In this document: in pieces, positions 30,435 through 39,299 of the stretch
Numbering within the stretch: position 1 is the stretch's first letter
How the letters are laid out: the number at the start of each line of letters is the position of its first letter
Assembly (NCBI GenBank): GCA_963788285.1
Contig: CAWBGB010000007.1
Span: 248,001-312,000 of the forward strand
Length of the DNA: 64,000 nucleotides
Reading direction: 5' to 3'
DNA from: Alicyclobacillus_A sp963788285
Lineage (GTDB): Bacteria; Bacillota; Bacilli; Alicyclobacillales; Alicyclobacillaceae
The notes under the pieces: generated by a model
Database searches by the model: none
Seen by the model: only the letters and a program-made list of their open reading frames with translations
Told to the model about the DNA's origin: nothing
Made by a program: the position numbers and the translations under genes

Positions 30435-31649
30435 TTGAAAGTAAGCACAAAAATACTCGTTGTCATGTCTACCATCACAACCGTATTCGGAATGACGACC
30501 CAATTGTCGATGGCGAGCACGTTGACTGAAAAACAGCAGTTGATGCGTCAATTACAAGCACAATCCCAACAAACGGCGGATGAGGTGCTGAAAGACAAAC
30601 AACAATCAGAAAATTTACAAGGAAAGATTCATGATTATCAGTCTTTGATTGACAGTCTCAATCATGAGATTGCAAACAATCAACAACAACTCCAAGACCT
30701 TCAAAGGCGGTTGAAGCAACTAAACCAGCAAATTCTTCAGAACCAAGCACAGCTTACGCACGACCAACAGAGCGTCAACAGCATGCTCCAAGCGCTCTAT
30801 GAAGATGGAAATGTATCCTACATAGAGGTTCTGTTACAAGCGACGAATTTTAGTGACTTTCTCAGTCGTCTGCAAATGCTCTCCATCATCACGCAAGCGG
30901 ACAAAGAGTTGTTGCAGAAAGTTATGGCACTACACCACACGTTGGAGGTAGAGAAGCAGGCTCAAAAACATGCTTATGAGTCTCTGCAGAATAAAACGAA
31001 GGACCTGAAGGCATTGCAACAGGTTGATCAATCGCTTCAGGCTCAACAAAAAAATGCATTAGCGCATGTGCAGCAACAAATTCAAGCAGGTACCAAAAAA
31101 CAAGGCTTTCTGAAGTACAAAATACAACTCACGCAAAGTCAAATTGCACAATTGGAGCAACAAGTACAACAAGAGGACGCCATTTTATCTACGAGTGTTT
31201 CTGGAGTCACCGAGGCAAATCTACAGTACCAGCCGATTGCGCCGACGGCCCTCTATGCTTATGTTCGTTCGCATAATTCTACATTTTCCCTGCAAGACAT
31301 AGAAACAATATGTGAAGCGGCACAAAGATATGACGTGAACCCTGCATTGCTTATCGCCATCACCGGGCAGGAGCAGGATTTCGTGCCGCCAGGGCCAGAT
31401 GCGGATATGATTCGGAACAACCCGTTCAATGTTTTCTACAGCTGGCAAGTGTACAATACAAGCTTAGCGGATTCAGCGAATATTGCTGCCGATACGCTGC
31501 GACACAAACTTTCGACGCCACCGCCGGCAGGCGAGGATCCCATCCTTTGGATTAACGATCCTCGGAATCCTTGGGGCATTTATGCCACAGACCCGAACTG
31601 GGCCTATGGTGTCCGCGCCATTTTCCAGGACATCATGAAGTCCATTTAG
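30435..31649 (+). CDS. Secreted coiled-coil peptidoglycan hydrolase
   Basis: A 404-residue exported protein. An N-terminal signal peptide (KVSTKILVVMSTITTVFGM) is followed by a 250-residue PcsB/CwlO-type coiled coil rich in Gln (LQGKIHDYQSLIDSLNHEI; LQMLSIITQADKELLQKVM). A C-terminal lysozyme-like or glucosaminidase-like domain follows (YDVNPALLIAITGQEQDF, NNPFNVFYSWQVY, DPNWAYGVRAIFQDI). The glutamate in TGQEQDF is the likely catalytic residue. This design places wall cleavage under the control of a membrane complex in related proteins. The TTG at 30435 is chosen: AGGAGAG upstream and a proper signal peptide. A terminator follows. Confidence 0.75.
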   Translation: MKVSTKILVVMSTITTVFGMTTQLSMASTLTEKQQLMRQLQAQSQQTADEVLKDKQQSENLQGKIHDYQSLIDSLNHEIANNQQQLQDLQRRLKQLNQQILQNQAQLTHDQQSVNSMLQALYEDGNVSYIEVLLQATNFSDFLSRLQMLSIITQADKELLQKVMALHHTLEVEKQAQKHAYESLQNKTKDLKALQQVDQSLQAQQKNALAHVQQQIQAGTKKQGFLKYKIQLTQSQIAQLEQQVQQEDAILSTSVSGVTEANLQYQPIAPTALYAYVRSHNSTFSLQDIETICEAAQRYDVNPALLIAITGQEQDFVPPGPDADMIRNNPFNVFYSWQVYNTSLADSANIAADTLRHKLSTPPPAGEDPILWINDPRNPWGIYATDPNWAYGVRAIFQDIMKSI

Positions 31650-31691
31650 ACGACTCTACACTACAATGAAATACCTTCGCGATAGATAGCG

Positions 31692-31722
31692 CGCGTTCCC
31701 CACGGAGGGAACGCGTTTTTCG
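31692..31722 (+). terminator. Terminator of the wall-hydrolase gene
   Basis: The stem CGCGTTCCC pairs with GGGAACGCG around CACGGA and is followed by TTTTTCGTTT. Confidence 0.9.
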
Positions 31723-31888
31723 TTTCGGATCAAAGCCAAATAGGCGTAAAGAGGCCTAAATAGGCGTAATGTTGTGTTGATGATTCGGAGGAATAACCAG
31801 CCGAGTGGAGAATTAATCTAATCAAAAGGCGCAATATGGTCGGATGGACGGAAAGCTACATAAACACTGGCCTGACATGGAATGTCGG

Positions 31889-31922
31889 ATATTAGCGCAA
31901 AATCGGCGAATTGCGCTAATAT
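31889..31922. promoter_or_regulatory. Perfect 12-base inverted repeat, probable operator
   Basis: ATATTAGCGCAA and TTGCGCTAATAT around a 10-base spacer, 31 bases before the start codon of a gene with an N-terminal MerR-like helix-turn-helix. The place and symmetry suit an autoregulatory site. Two copies of AATAGGCGTAA lie further upstream (about 31739 and 31759). Confidence 0.65.
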
Positions 31923-31952
31923 GAGTGAACGAATCTACGGAGGAGTGAGCGA

Positions 31953-32528
31953 ATGAACGAAGAGTGGGTAAGTCTTAGTACGATAGCAAGAGAACTGGAC
32001 ATTGCGGACAGTACTGCTCGTCGATGGGCATCGATGTTCAGCGATTTCTTAGAAGCAAAAGGTCGCGGTGCAGGGAGACGATTCAATCCACAAGCGCGGG
32101 ACGTGTTGCGACGTGTACAGCAGCTTTATAACAAGAACTTAACAGCAGACCAAATCGCAGATACGTTACGTCAGGAGTTTTCCGTGGTGGTCGATGTGCA
32201 ATCGGAAGATGAGCGGATACCATCTACCGTACCAGCTGTGCAGATGGACGAAGTCCTGCAGATGATGGCACAAGCGATGACTGAGCAACAGCGCAGGTTG
32301 GTGAACGAACTGAGGGGCCAGTTATCGGATGTATTGAGTAGACTGCGTGACGAGGTGGCAGCCACACGAGAGGACAACGAGAAATTGAGGGCGATGCTGA
32401 ATGAGCGATTGAACGAAAGCGAACAACGTCTGCAACAGCGCGACAAGATGCTTATGGAGACCTTGCGAACCATGAACGAAAGAGCGAACGAGAAGAAGTC
32501 CTTTTGGCAGCGTTTGATGGGCAAATGA
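31953..32528 (+). CDS. MerR-type HTH and coiled-coil DNA-binding protein (DUF3967/RacA-like)
   Basis: A 191-residue protein. Residues 5-70 are a winged helix-turn-helix of MerR type (WVSLSTIARELDIADSTARR, then RRFNPQARDVLRRVQQLY). Residues 95-180 form a long charged coiled coil (LRDEVAATREDNEKLRAMLN). The end, KKSFWQRLMGK, matches the basic-aromatic tail common in plasmid and chromosome proteins of the DUF3967 type. Such proteins are found on Firmicute plasmids and near RacA-like anchoring proteins. Start ATG at 31953 with GGAGGAGTG. The palindrome just upstream suggests that it controls itself. Confidence 0.7.
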   Translation: MNEEWVSLSTIARELDIADSTARRWASMFSDFLEAKGRGAGRRFNPQARDVLRRVQQLYNKNLTADQIADTLRQEFSVVVDVQSEDERIPSTVPAVQMDEVLQMMAQAMTEQQRRLVNELRGQLSDVLSRLRDEVAATREDNEKLRAMLNERLNESEQRLQQRDKMLMETLRTMNERANEKKSFWQRLMGK

Positions 32529-32837
32529 TGCAACGGACGAGATTTTGGTTCCGTATCATCCGGTGCTCGAAAACTGGTTCAACAGCCAACAGATGCAACA
32601 GAGAAAGTTTTCGGGCACTGGATCACCCTTTTTGGATATCCACGTCCCCCATTCATACTTGGTTTCTGAAACTCCACTTGCAGAATACTTGTGGGTCCAT
32701 CCGTTGGGGTGAACGGCCCGCAGTCCACACTCTTCTTCATTTCATCCCCCTTACAATTCCACAACCCCCAAGCATACTCTGATTATGAACTTGAATTTTT
32801 GATGATTCAATCGAATGTGTTCATAGGAGAGATGGAC

Positions 32838-32963
32838 ATGTGGGGTGTTGGTCAAAGGGACGGGGCAGAACTGTGTCACGGTCGAGCTGGGGTGGTTGGC
32901 ATTGACTTAGACGGGCCGAATTTCGTTTTGAACCTTATCGCTGAGCTAGAGGTGAGCGAATGA
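32838..32963 (+). CDS. Possible small protein ahead of an MFS gene
   Basis: A 41-residue frame, ATG at 32838 with AGGAGAG about six bases upstream. Its stop overlaps the start of the following transporter (ATGA at 32960), which suggests translational coupling. The sequence (HGRAGVVGIDLDGPNFVLNL) has no family I recognise. It could instead be the tail of a lost gene. Between 32529 and 32837 I see no gene. Confidence 0.35.
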   Translation: MWGVGQRDGAELCHGRAGVVGIDLDGPNFVLNLIAELEVSE

Positions 32964-34216
32964 GCGGAGAAAAACAGTTTCAAGCCAAACATGTCCATTT
33001 ACTTGGAATGGCGGGATTGGGCCGAAATGTTGGATTCGGATCCAACAAGCTATTTGCAGCTGCTCTTCTCCAATCCCTCGCTGTGTCTCAACCGGTCATT
33101 GGATTGATTCTAGGACTTGAAGGATTGCTGGGGATTTTGCTCAATCCCCTCACGGGCTACCTCAGTGACAGAACAAGGAAGACAGGTCTTCGCCGTAAGG
33201 TATACGTCCTGGTCTGCTTTCCAATGGCAGCTATGACTTGGCTTGTTTTCTGTCAAACACATGACCTCGCTGTCGCGATTGTTGCCTTATGTTTGTTTTA
33301 CGCGTTTCAGCAGGGCTCCACCAGTCCGTATCAAGCGTGGATGCCAGGACTCGTCCCCCAGCGCTTCTGGGGTGTCGCTTCGGGATATTTGAATCTCTGG
33401 TGGCAAACGGGAAACTTAGTCGCATTTCTGGTCATTCCCCTTGTATGGGGACTCAGCCACATCGGCGCGTACGTGTTCACGGCTGTTCTCATCGCGGTCT
33501 GCGGTATGATAACCGTCATCGGCGTCCCGGAGCAAAGTTCTGTTACTGTCAATGTCGGACAAGCGGAAAGGCTAATCATTCGGCCGTCCTATCGGTGTTT
33601 ATTCCGTGGCAATTTACTCTTTTATTACACTGCGCAGACGCTAGGCTGGCTTTCTTTTGAATCGATTGCTTCGTTCTTCACACTCTATATCGTGCACTCC
33701 GTGCACGGAAGTCTCATGGATTCCGCGCTGGCTATGTCGCTTTACACGCTCACGGGCATGGGGGCTGCCGTCTATGTGGGGACAATGTATCGCCGCTTTG
33801 CACCGCGTCACTTATTAGTTACGTCGTTTGGATTGTTTGGGATGCTGGCTTTGTCGGGGCTTTGGGTCCACAATCTCGTTTGGGTATTCATTCTTGTTGG
33901 GGTGGAAGGTATCTTTTGGGCCACAACACTCACGGTATCGTACGCCCTGGCTACGGATCTCCTCAGAGAGGCAACACAAGACGAAGCGAGAGAGAACGGC
34001 CTACGTGGCGGATTATATGGTCTGAACAACGTTGTGCAGTCTATAGGACTCCTTGTGGCTGGGCCTCTAGCGGGAATTGTTATCTACGCTTCAGGTGGGG
34101 ATTATAAGGAAATGTTTATTGTAAGTGGTGTGTCAAGTCTGGTGGCCATTGTATTTGTACTCCTGATTCGCCCGAAACCAGTGGATGAGCAAATGGCCGA
34201 GGATCTCAAAACGTGA
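32960..34216 (+). CDS. MFS transporter, probably GPH/sugar-symporter-like
   Basis: A 418-residue protein with about 12 transmembrane helices. The first helices (GMAGLGRNVGFGSNKLF) and the cytoplasmic loop GYLSDRTRKTGLRRKVY correspond to the MFS motif-A region. Between the halves lies a longer loop (VPEQSSVTVNVGQAERLI). The general form resembles glycoside-proton symporters, but the substrate is uncertain. RBS GAGGTGAG at the end of the preceding small frame. Intact. Confidence 0.8.
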   Translation: MSGEKQFQAKHVHLLGMAGLGRNVGFGSNKLFAAALLQSLAVSQPVIGLILGLEGLLGILLNPLTGYLSDRTRKTGLRRKVYVLVCFPMAAMTWLVFCQTHDLAVAIVALCLFYAFQQGSTSPYQAWMPGLVPQRFWGVASGYLNLWWQTGNLVAFLVIPLVWGLSHIGAYVFTAVLIAVCGMITVIGVPEQSSVTVNVGQAERLIIRPSYRCLFRGNLLFYYTAQTLGWLSFESIASFFTLYIVHSVHGSLMDSALAMSLYTLTGMGAAVYVGTMYRRFAPRHLLVTSFGLFGMLALSGLWVHNLVWVFILVGVEGIFWATTLTVSYALATDLLREATQDEARENGLRGGLYGLNNVVQSIGLLVAGPLAGIVIYASGGDYKEMFIVSGVSSLVAIVFVLLIRPKPVDEQMAEDLKT

Positions 34217-34529
34217 TCGTGAAGTGTGATCGAATTAAAAAATATTCCTCGTACCCAAATACTTTTCATAGCAATTTTAAACGTTGACTGCGCTGATGTC
34301 ATGGAAACAATGGATACGCAGGTGATCATGCGAGGAGGTTCGTAACTTGCTAGCTAATTTCAATGGTAGTGAATTTAAAGCTGTGCTGTCACGTTCTTAT
34401 ACAAGCTTCGATAGGGGGTGGCAAGGTTAGCGTGATCCAGCGTACAGATAATGTCGTTAAGCAGGATCTCCTATAAAATTTTCGAATCTTTCAATAATAA
34501 GATATCAGCTAGAACTAGGGGGACAGCAC
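34217..34529. other. Intergenic stretch without a supported gene
   Basis: 313 bases, AT-rich near the start. A GAGGAGG sequence near 34335 precedes a 27-codon frame with no protein-like features. I make no call. Confidence 0.4.
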
Positions 34530-36245
34530 ATGGAACTCGCGCGCGACGTACATGAAGAGTGGCTTCGAACTCCTGACTTGTCACGCGACACTTCTTATGA
34601 CGAGTTTAGAAAGCGATTTCGATGGAACTTGCCGACGACGTTCAACATCGGCGTAGACACATCGGATAAGCATGCGGTCGATAAGGGAAAATTGGCCATT
34701 ATCTACGACAAAGGCGACGGAACGCACGAAAAATGGACGTACTGGGAACTAGCGATGTCGTCGAATCGCCTGGCGAACGCGTTGTGCGGACTGGGGTGTA
34801 TTCAGGGCGACAGGGTTGGTATTTTTCTTTCCCAAAGTCCCGAACTTGTGGTATCTCACATTGCGACTTACAAGATGGGGGGTATTGCGGTTCCGCTGTT
34901 CACGTTGTTTGGTCCGGAAGCGCTGGTCCATCGACTGAACGATGCTGGGGCGCGGGCGATCGTTACGGATAAGGTGCATCTGGAACGGATTCTAGATGTT
35001 CGCGAGGACCTGACCGCTTTGGAGTTTGTCGTGGTGACCGATGCGGAGAAGAGTTGGAATGCAGGTAGACTCCGGATCTATGCGTGGGCAGATCTGATGG
35101 CGAAAAGCTCGGCGCGGTTCCAGCCCGTAGAGACGACCCCGGAGGATCCAGCTGTCATCATTTACACCTCCGGGACGACGGGGCCTGCCAAAGGCGCGTT
35201 GCACGGGCACCGTGTTCTGCTGGGTCACCTACCAGGGGTGAGCCTGCCGCACGACTTCATGCCACATCAGGGAGACCTGTTTTGGACGCCAGCTGACTGG
35301 GCCTGGATTGGTGGTCTGTTCGATGTACTGTTTCCGGCTTTGCATTGGGGATTACCAGTACTGGCGCAGCGGATGGCAAAGTTTAATCCGGATGATGCAT
35401 TCCATCTCATGGAACGCTGGGGTGTCCGCAACGTCTTTCTGCCTCCGACGTCCCTCAAAATGATGCGTCAAATTGAGAATCCTCGGAGTCAATGGAATTT
35501 GAACCTAAGATCCATCGCCAGCGGTGGCGAGTCACTAGGTGAAGAAACGCTGGCCTGGGCGAGAGAGAATTTGGGAGTCTCCATCAACGAGTTTTATGGG
35601 CAGACGGAGTGCAATGTGGTGCTTGGCAACTGTAGCAAACTGTTCCCCGCCAAACCGAACTCGATGGGGCGTCCCATTCCTGGACACGACGTGACTGTCA
35701 TTGATGCGGAGGGACAACCGGTGAAGGCGGGAATCATTGGCGAAATTGCCGTTCGAAATCCAGACCCGGTGATGTTCCTGGAGTACTGGAAACGACCGGA
35801 TGCGACGAAGGGCAAGTTTGTGAATGGTTGGATGCGAACGGGTGATTTGGGCTACGTCAATGATGAAGGTTACTTTCACTTTGTGGGCCGTAGCGATGAC
35901 ATCATCAGCTCCGCGGGATATCGTATCGGGCCTGTGGAGGTGGAGGAAGTGCTGGTGAAGCACCCTGCAGTCGTGATGGCGGCTGTCGTGGGCAGTCCGG
36001 ACGCGGTTCGGGGAGAAATTGTGAAGGCGTTCGTGCAATTGCGAGACGGGGTTTCACCTACTTCTGAGTTGACTCTGGAGCTGCAGAACTGGGTGAAACA
36101 TCAACTTGGTGCGCACGAGTATCCGCGTGAGGTAGAGTTCGTCACGGAGTACCCGATGACGCCTTCCGGCAAGATTCAGCGAAATGTGCTCAAGTGGCGA
36201 GAGTACGAGCGGAAAGGAAAGCGCGCAGGCGTACCTCCCAAATAG
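34530..36245 (+). CDS. Acyl-CoA synthetase, medium-chain / ACSM-like
   Basis: A 571-residue AMP-forming ligase that activates carboxylic acids to acyl-CoA through an acyl-adenylate. The P-loop YTSGTTGPAKGAL is near residue 210, followed by the GGESLGEE segment, the adenine motif YGQTECN, the hinge TGDLGYVND and the C-terminal catalytic lysine in SGKIQRNVLKWREYE. The sequence is closest to the acetyl/medium-chain acyl-CoA synthetase branch (LFDVLFPALHWGLPVLAQR region). The exact chain length preference is unknown. Start ATG behind AGGGGGACAG. Intact, with a terminator just after. Confidence 0.9.
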   Translation: MELARDVHEEWLRTPDLSRDTSYDEFRKRFRWNLPTTFNIGVDTSDKHAVDKGKLAIIYDKGDGTHEKWTYWELAMSSNRLANALCGLGCIQGDRVGIFLSQSPELVVSHIATYKMGGIAVPLFTLFGPEALVHRLNDAGARAIVTDKVHLERILDVREDLTALEFVVVTDAEKSWNAGRLRIYAWADLMAKSSARFQPVETTPEDPAVIIYTSGTTGPAKGALHGHRVLLGHLPGVSLPHDFMPHQGDLFWTPADWAWIGGLFDVLFPALHWGLPVLAQRMAKFNPDDAFHLMERWGVRNVFLPPTSLKMMRQIENPRSQWNLNLRSIASGGESLGEETLAWARENLGVSINEFYGQTECNVVLGNCSKLFPAKPNSMGRPIPGHDVTVIDAEGQPVKAGIIGEIAVRNPDPVMFLEYWKRPDATKGKFVNGWMRTGDLGYVNDEGYFHFVGRSDDIISSAGYRIGPVEVEEVLVKHPAVVMAAVVGSPDAVRGEIVKAFVQLRDGVSPTSELTLELQNWVKHQLGAHEYPREVEFVTEYPMTPSGKIQRNVLKWREYERKGKRAGVPPK

Positions 36246-36252
36246 AAAAAGG

Positions 36253-36290
36253 AGAGACGTGACCACCGGTTGGTGACCACGTCTCTGTTT
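36253..36290 (+). terminator. Terminator after the acyl-CoA synthetase
   Basis: AGAGACGTG and CACGTCTCT pair, with an inner ACC/GGT-type stem, followed by GTTTG. The T run is short, so it is probably a modest terminator. Confidence 0.65.
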
Positions 36291-36319
36291 GCAATGATGC
36301 TGCATTGAAATTGATCCCC

Positions 36320-36482
36320 TCGCGGTCATATATGCCGCTTTGCCAACCGCCTGTAAAACAGCCTCCTTCACAGCTTCGGACAAGGTGGGATGTGCGGAGA
36401 GTAAGTCCTCTACCGAGTCCACGGTCTTCTCGGCGTGTAGCATCAAAGTGCCTTGGCCAATCAGTTCGGTAGCCAGAGGGCC
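36320..36482 (-). pseudogene. Dihydrolipoyl dehydrogenase, C-terminal fragment
   Basis: The minus strand reads GPLATELIGQGTLMLHAEKT then VDSVEDLLSAHPTLSEAVKE. This is the dimer-interface end of an Lpd-type flavoprotein, including the diagnostic HPTLSEA histidine motif. Everything upstream is missing, and it is fused in frame to a protease prodomain fragment. It is a relic, not a gene. Confidence 0.7.
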
Positions 36483-36662
36483 CATCGGTGTTGCATCTGC
36501 CACCGGACCGAGGTCAGTGGTTTGATTCAGAGTCAAAGCCTGTGTTGCCGTATTAGCCCATGTGTTGGACGATGCTGAGGCTCATGGCATTGCCAATGCA
36601 AAAGTCATTGAGGCAGCTGCAACGGCGGCACAAAGGCGTACGGAGCGTTGTATGTGTCCCAT
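36483..36662 (-). pseudogene. Sedolisin-type protease, signal and prodomain fragment
   Basis: From ATG 36662 (GGGAGA just before it) the frame encodes a signal peptide (QRSVRLCAAVAAASMTFALA), a TGA stop, then ALTLNQTTDLGPVADATPM. The last part matches the start of the activation prodomain of S53 (kumamolisin-like) acid proteases, which are known from Alicyclobacillus relatives. It breaks at about 36483 directly into the Lpd fragment. Confidence 0.55.
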
Positions 36663-37032
36663 TCTCCCAACAGATTTCGTCCAACCATCGGTGAATGCAT
36701 ATTTGTACAATCCATGTTGGACTTCCGCGTTACCTCACAGCAACACATATTTCGCTCATAGACTGGATTTTACGTCGTTAGAGCCGCAGGAGTAATCGTA
36801 TTGACTCGGCGCCCACTTGGAGAGGATTTCTCGGATGGAAACGTTGCGTACTTGAATTTTTCTGTTCGAATGCTTGCGGTCTCCGAAGAAAAAATTCTCC
36901 CTGGCTCGGGGACCAGGGAGGTTGTCGCGGTTGGTGTCAGTGGGCCCCAACAAGGCGTCATATCCAATGGGATGCAGCAAGCCGCCGGACGCCGCCTTCA
37001 CCTCACATACATCCAAAACCTTAGTCCTGGAA
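36663..37032. other. Stretch without a recognisable gene
   Basis: About 370 bases between the protease fragment and the NCS1 permease. Frames on both strands are open for 65-85 codons with some protein-like runs, but I cannot match any family. It is probably the remains of a gene. Confidence 0.35.
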
Positions 37033-38335
37033 TTAGCCTGCCACTGTGGATTTATGCTCATTGACCCTGCTCCGCGCCAAGAAATAGTACAATGGTGCAG
37101 ACACCACAAGCCCGACAATCCACGAAATGTCCGCGCCGCCCAGAGCTTTGGCCAGGGGGCCTTCGTAAATGGTGGTGTTGATGAACGGGATTTCCACGAG
37201 TACCGAGATCACGTACGTTATGAGTGTGACCCAGTTGACAGCACCATAGATTCCATTGACGTCAAATATATCCTTGACGCGGTATTCGCCGTGCCGGACG
37301 AAGTAAAAGTCAACCAGGTTGATGGCCGTCCAGGCAATGAGGAAGTACGTCAGGAAGAGCATGAAGTTAGTCAGGAAGTTTCCTTGCCCCCAAATGGCCA
37401 ACAGGGTTCCGATGGCTGCGGTCATGGTGACTAATCAGATCCGCGCGGTCGGGGTGCCGCGCAATGTTGTGAACGCCTGGAGACAGGTGGTCATGGACAT
37501 AAAGGCGCCATACAAGTTGAGGACGTTGACAGCAAGGACGCCGAGAACGATGATCACGTACATGAAGACAACCCACGCGCCGTCACCAAGTAAGTGTGCA
37601 ATTTCTGAGGTCGAGTTGTCCAGGAACTTCGGAATGTCGGCGCTGAGAATCACACCGAGCAACATCATCCACATGGAACTGATGACGGTCCCAGAATAAC
37701 TGAAGGCAAACGTTTTGGTGATAGATGTATTGGTGGGAAGGTAGCGAGAGTAGTCAGCGACGTACGGCGCGTACGCAATTTGCTGGGTAGCGACGATGCT
37801 CAGCACCAGAAGAAACATAGGGACCTTCACGTGGCCCAGTGCCCAACTTCCTGCGGGCAACGGCAGCCGGAGCGCCAGGACGGTGATGATGATGAAGAGA
37901 TGGCAAAGACGATGGACAGATAGCGCTCCAAGGCGTGGATGACATCGTAACCGAAGATGGTCACAATCAGCGTAACGATACTGAGAATCAGGATGGAGAC
38001 GTTCATATTCCCGTGGGTGACGTTGGACAGGGCTTGGGCCCCTAACACGCGGCTGCTCGCGAAGAACCCGATGTACATCAAAACCACAATGACCAGTGGA
38101 AAGATGGCGCCAAGGACTCCAAATTGAGCACGGCTTTGGATCATTTGCGGAATGCCTAGTTTCGGTCCTTGCGCGGAATGGTAGGCCATAAATATTGCAC
38201 CAACCAGATTTCCTAAGACAATGGCGATGATGCTCCACACGACGTTCAGATCGAATTCAATGGCCAACGCGCCCGTCACCAGCGGCGTGATCTGCATGTT
38301 GGAGGCGACCACACCGTAGATTTGAAACGCGCCCG
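37033..38335 (-). pseudogene. NCS1-family nucleobase/cytosine permease, broken
   Basis: A permease of the nucleobase:cation symporter-1 family with most of its 12 helices recognisable: GALAIEFDLNVVWSIIAIVL, then QMIQSRAQFGVLGAIFPLV, AYAPYVADYSRYLPTNTS and NLVDFYFVRHGEYRVKDIF. A one-base frameshift sits near 37860-37870 (after YLSIVFAI), and a TGA interrupts the frame at 37435-37437. The 5' end is lost: homology begins near 38335, where an unrelated dehydrogenase fragment takes over. It is nonfunctional as sequenced. Confidence 0.88.
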
Positions 38336-38337
38336 TG

Positions 38338-38648
38338 AGACGAAATTTTCGCTCCGGTCCTCAGTATCGTGGGAGCCGAAGATCTGGATGAAGCCATTCA
38401 AATTGCGAATCAGTCGGAGTTTGCGAACGGTGCGTGCCTATTCACAGACAGTGCAAAAGTGGGTTCTTAAGTTCAGGCAGGACATTGACGCAGGCATGCT
38501 CGGCGTGAACGTTGGCGTTCCCGTGCCAATGGCATTCTTCCCATTCTCCGGATGGAAGAAGTCCTTCTACGGGGATCTTCACGCAAACGGGCGTGATGGT
38601 GTCGAATTCTACACGCGCAGAAAAATGATCACGGCACGATATGTTTAA
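38338..38648 (+). pseudogene. mmsA: Methylmalonate-semialdehyde dehydrogenase, C-terminal fragment
   Basis: The plus strand reads FAPVLSIVGAEDLDEAIQIA, then NGACLFTDSAKV. After a frameshift near 38462 it continues FRQDIDAGMLGVNVGVPVPM and AFFPFSGWKKSFYGDLHANG to FYTRRKM. This is the last fifth of a CoA-acylating aldehyde dehydrogenase (MmsA/IolA type). The catalytic cysteine region is absent. It abuts the truncated 5' end of the NCS1 permease. Confidence 0.85.
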
Positions 38649-38868
38649 TTCGTAGAATAGGGATTGGATTGGCATTGAGCCACCGTTTGGCCCCAAGACC
38701 ATTTCATAATGAGCGAAAGAATCTGTGCTGTCGCTCATTGTGTCGTCGGGAGTAGCCTCGTTGCTCCGAGGCTTCCCATCTCGACGGAATCCTCGACACC
38801 GACATGGTATATTGTCGTTAAACAAGTGAACTGCTTTCACCCCTTTAGGATTGGAGGTGAGCGATGCG

Positions 38869-39261
38869 ATGTTTCGGACTATCATTCAACCACGTGTCTC
38901 TGAAACGGATGGGTCCGGTCACATCAACAATACGACGATTCCCGTCTGGTTGGAGGTTGGACGCAACGAATTATTCAAAATCTTTACACCAGACTTGACC
39001 TTTAGAAACTGGAGAATGATTATTGTCAACACGAACATCGACTACATGGCGCAACTCTTATATAACCAGGACGCTGTCGTTTCCACGTGGGTAAAGAAAA
39101 TTGGGAACAGCAGTCTGGTACTCTATGAGGAAATCCATCAGGACAACCAAATCTGTGTGAAAGCATCTACCACCTACGTCAATTTCAACTTTGACGCGCA
39201 AAAATCGGAACCGATACCGGAGCCGATTCGCGAACAGCTATCAGAGCACCTGTTATCATGA
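38869..39261 (+). CDS. Acyl-CoA thioesterase (hotdog fold)
   Basis: A 130-residue protein of the 4-hydroxybenzoyl-CoA thioesterase/YbgC type. VSETDGSGHINNTTIPVWLE carries the catalytic aspartate-like position and the helix start, followed by IVNTNIDYMAQLLYNQDAV and STTYVNFNFDAQKSEPIP. The ATG at 38869 is preceded by GGAGGTGAG at a spacing of about eight; the TTG at 38851 overlaps that ribosome site and is rejected. It overlaps a possible upstream start of the nucleoside hydrolase by four bases. Confidence 0.8.
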   Translation: MFRTIIQPRVSETDGSGHINNTTIPVWLEVGRNELFKIFTPDLTFRNWRMIIVNTNIDYMAQLLYNQDAVVSTWVKKIGNSSLVLYEEIHQDNQICVKASTTYVNFNFDAQKSEPIPEPIREQLSEHLLS

Positions 39262-39299
39262 CAGACCGAGCTTTAAGTACGACGAAGGATGTGGCTGGA

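Noticed and set aside
36801..37064. 87-codon plus-strand frame as a gene
   Set aside because: Some stretches look protein-like, but no start signal or family match; it is left as unassigned relic DNA.
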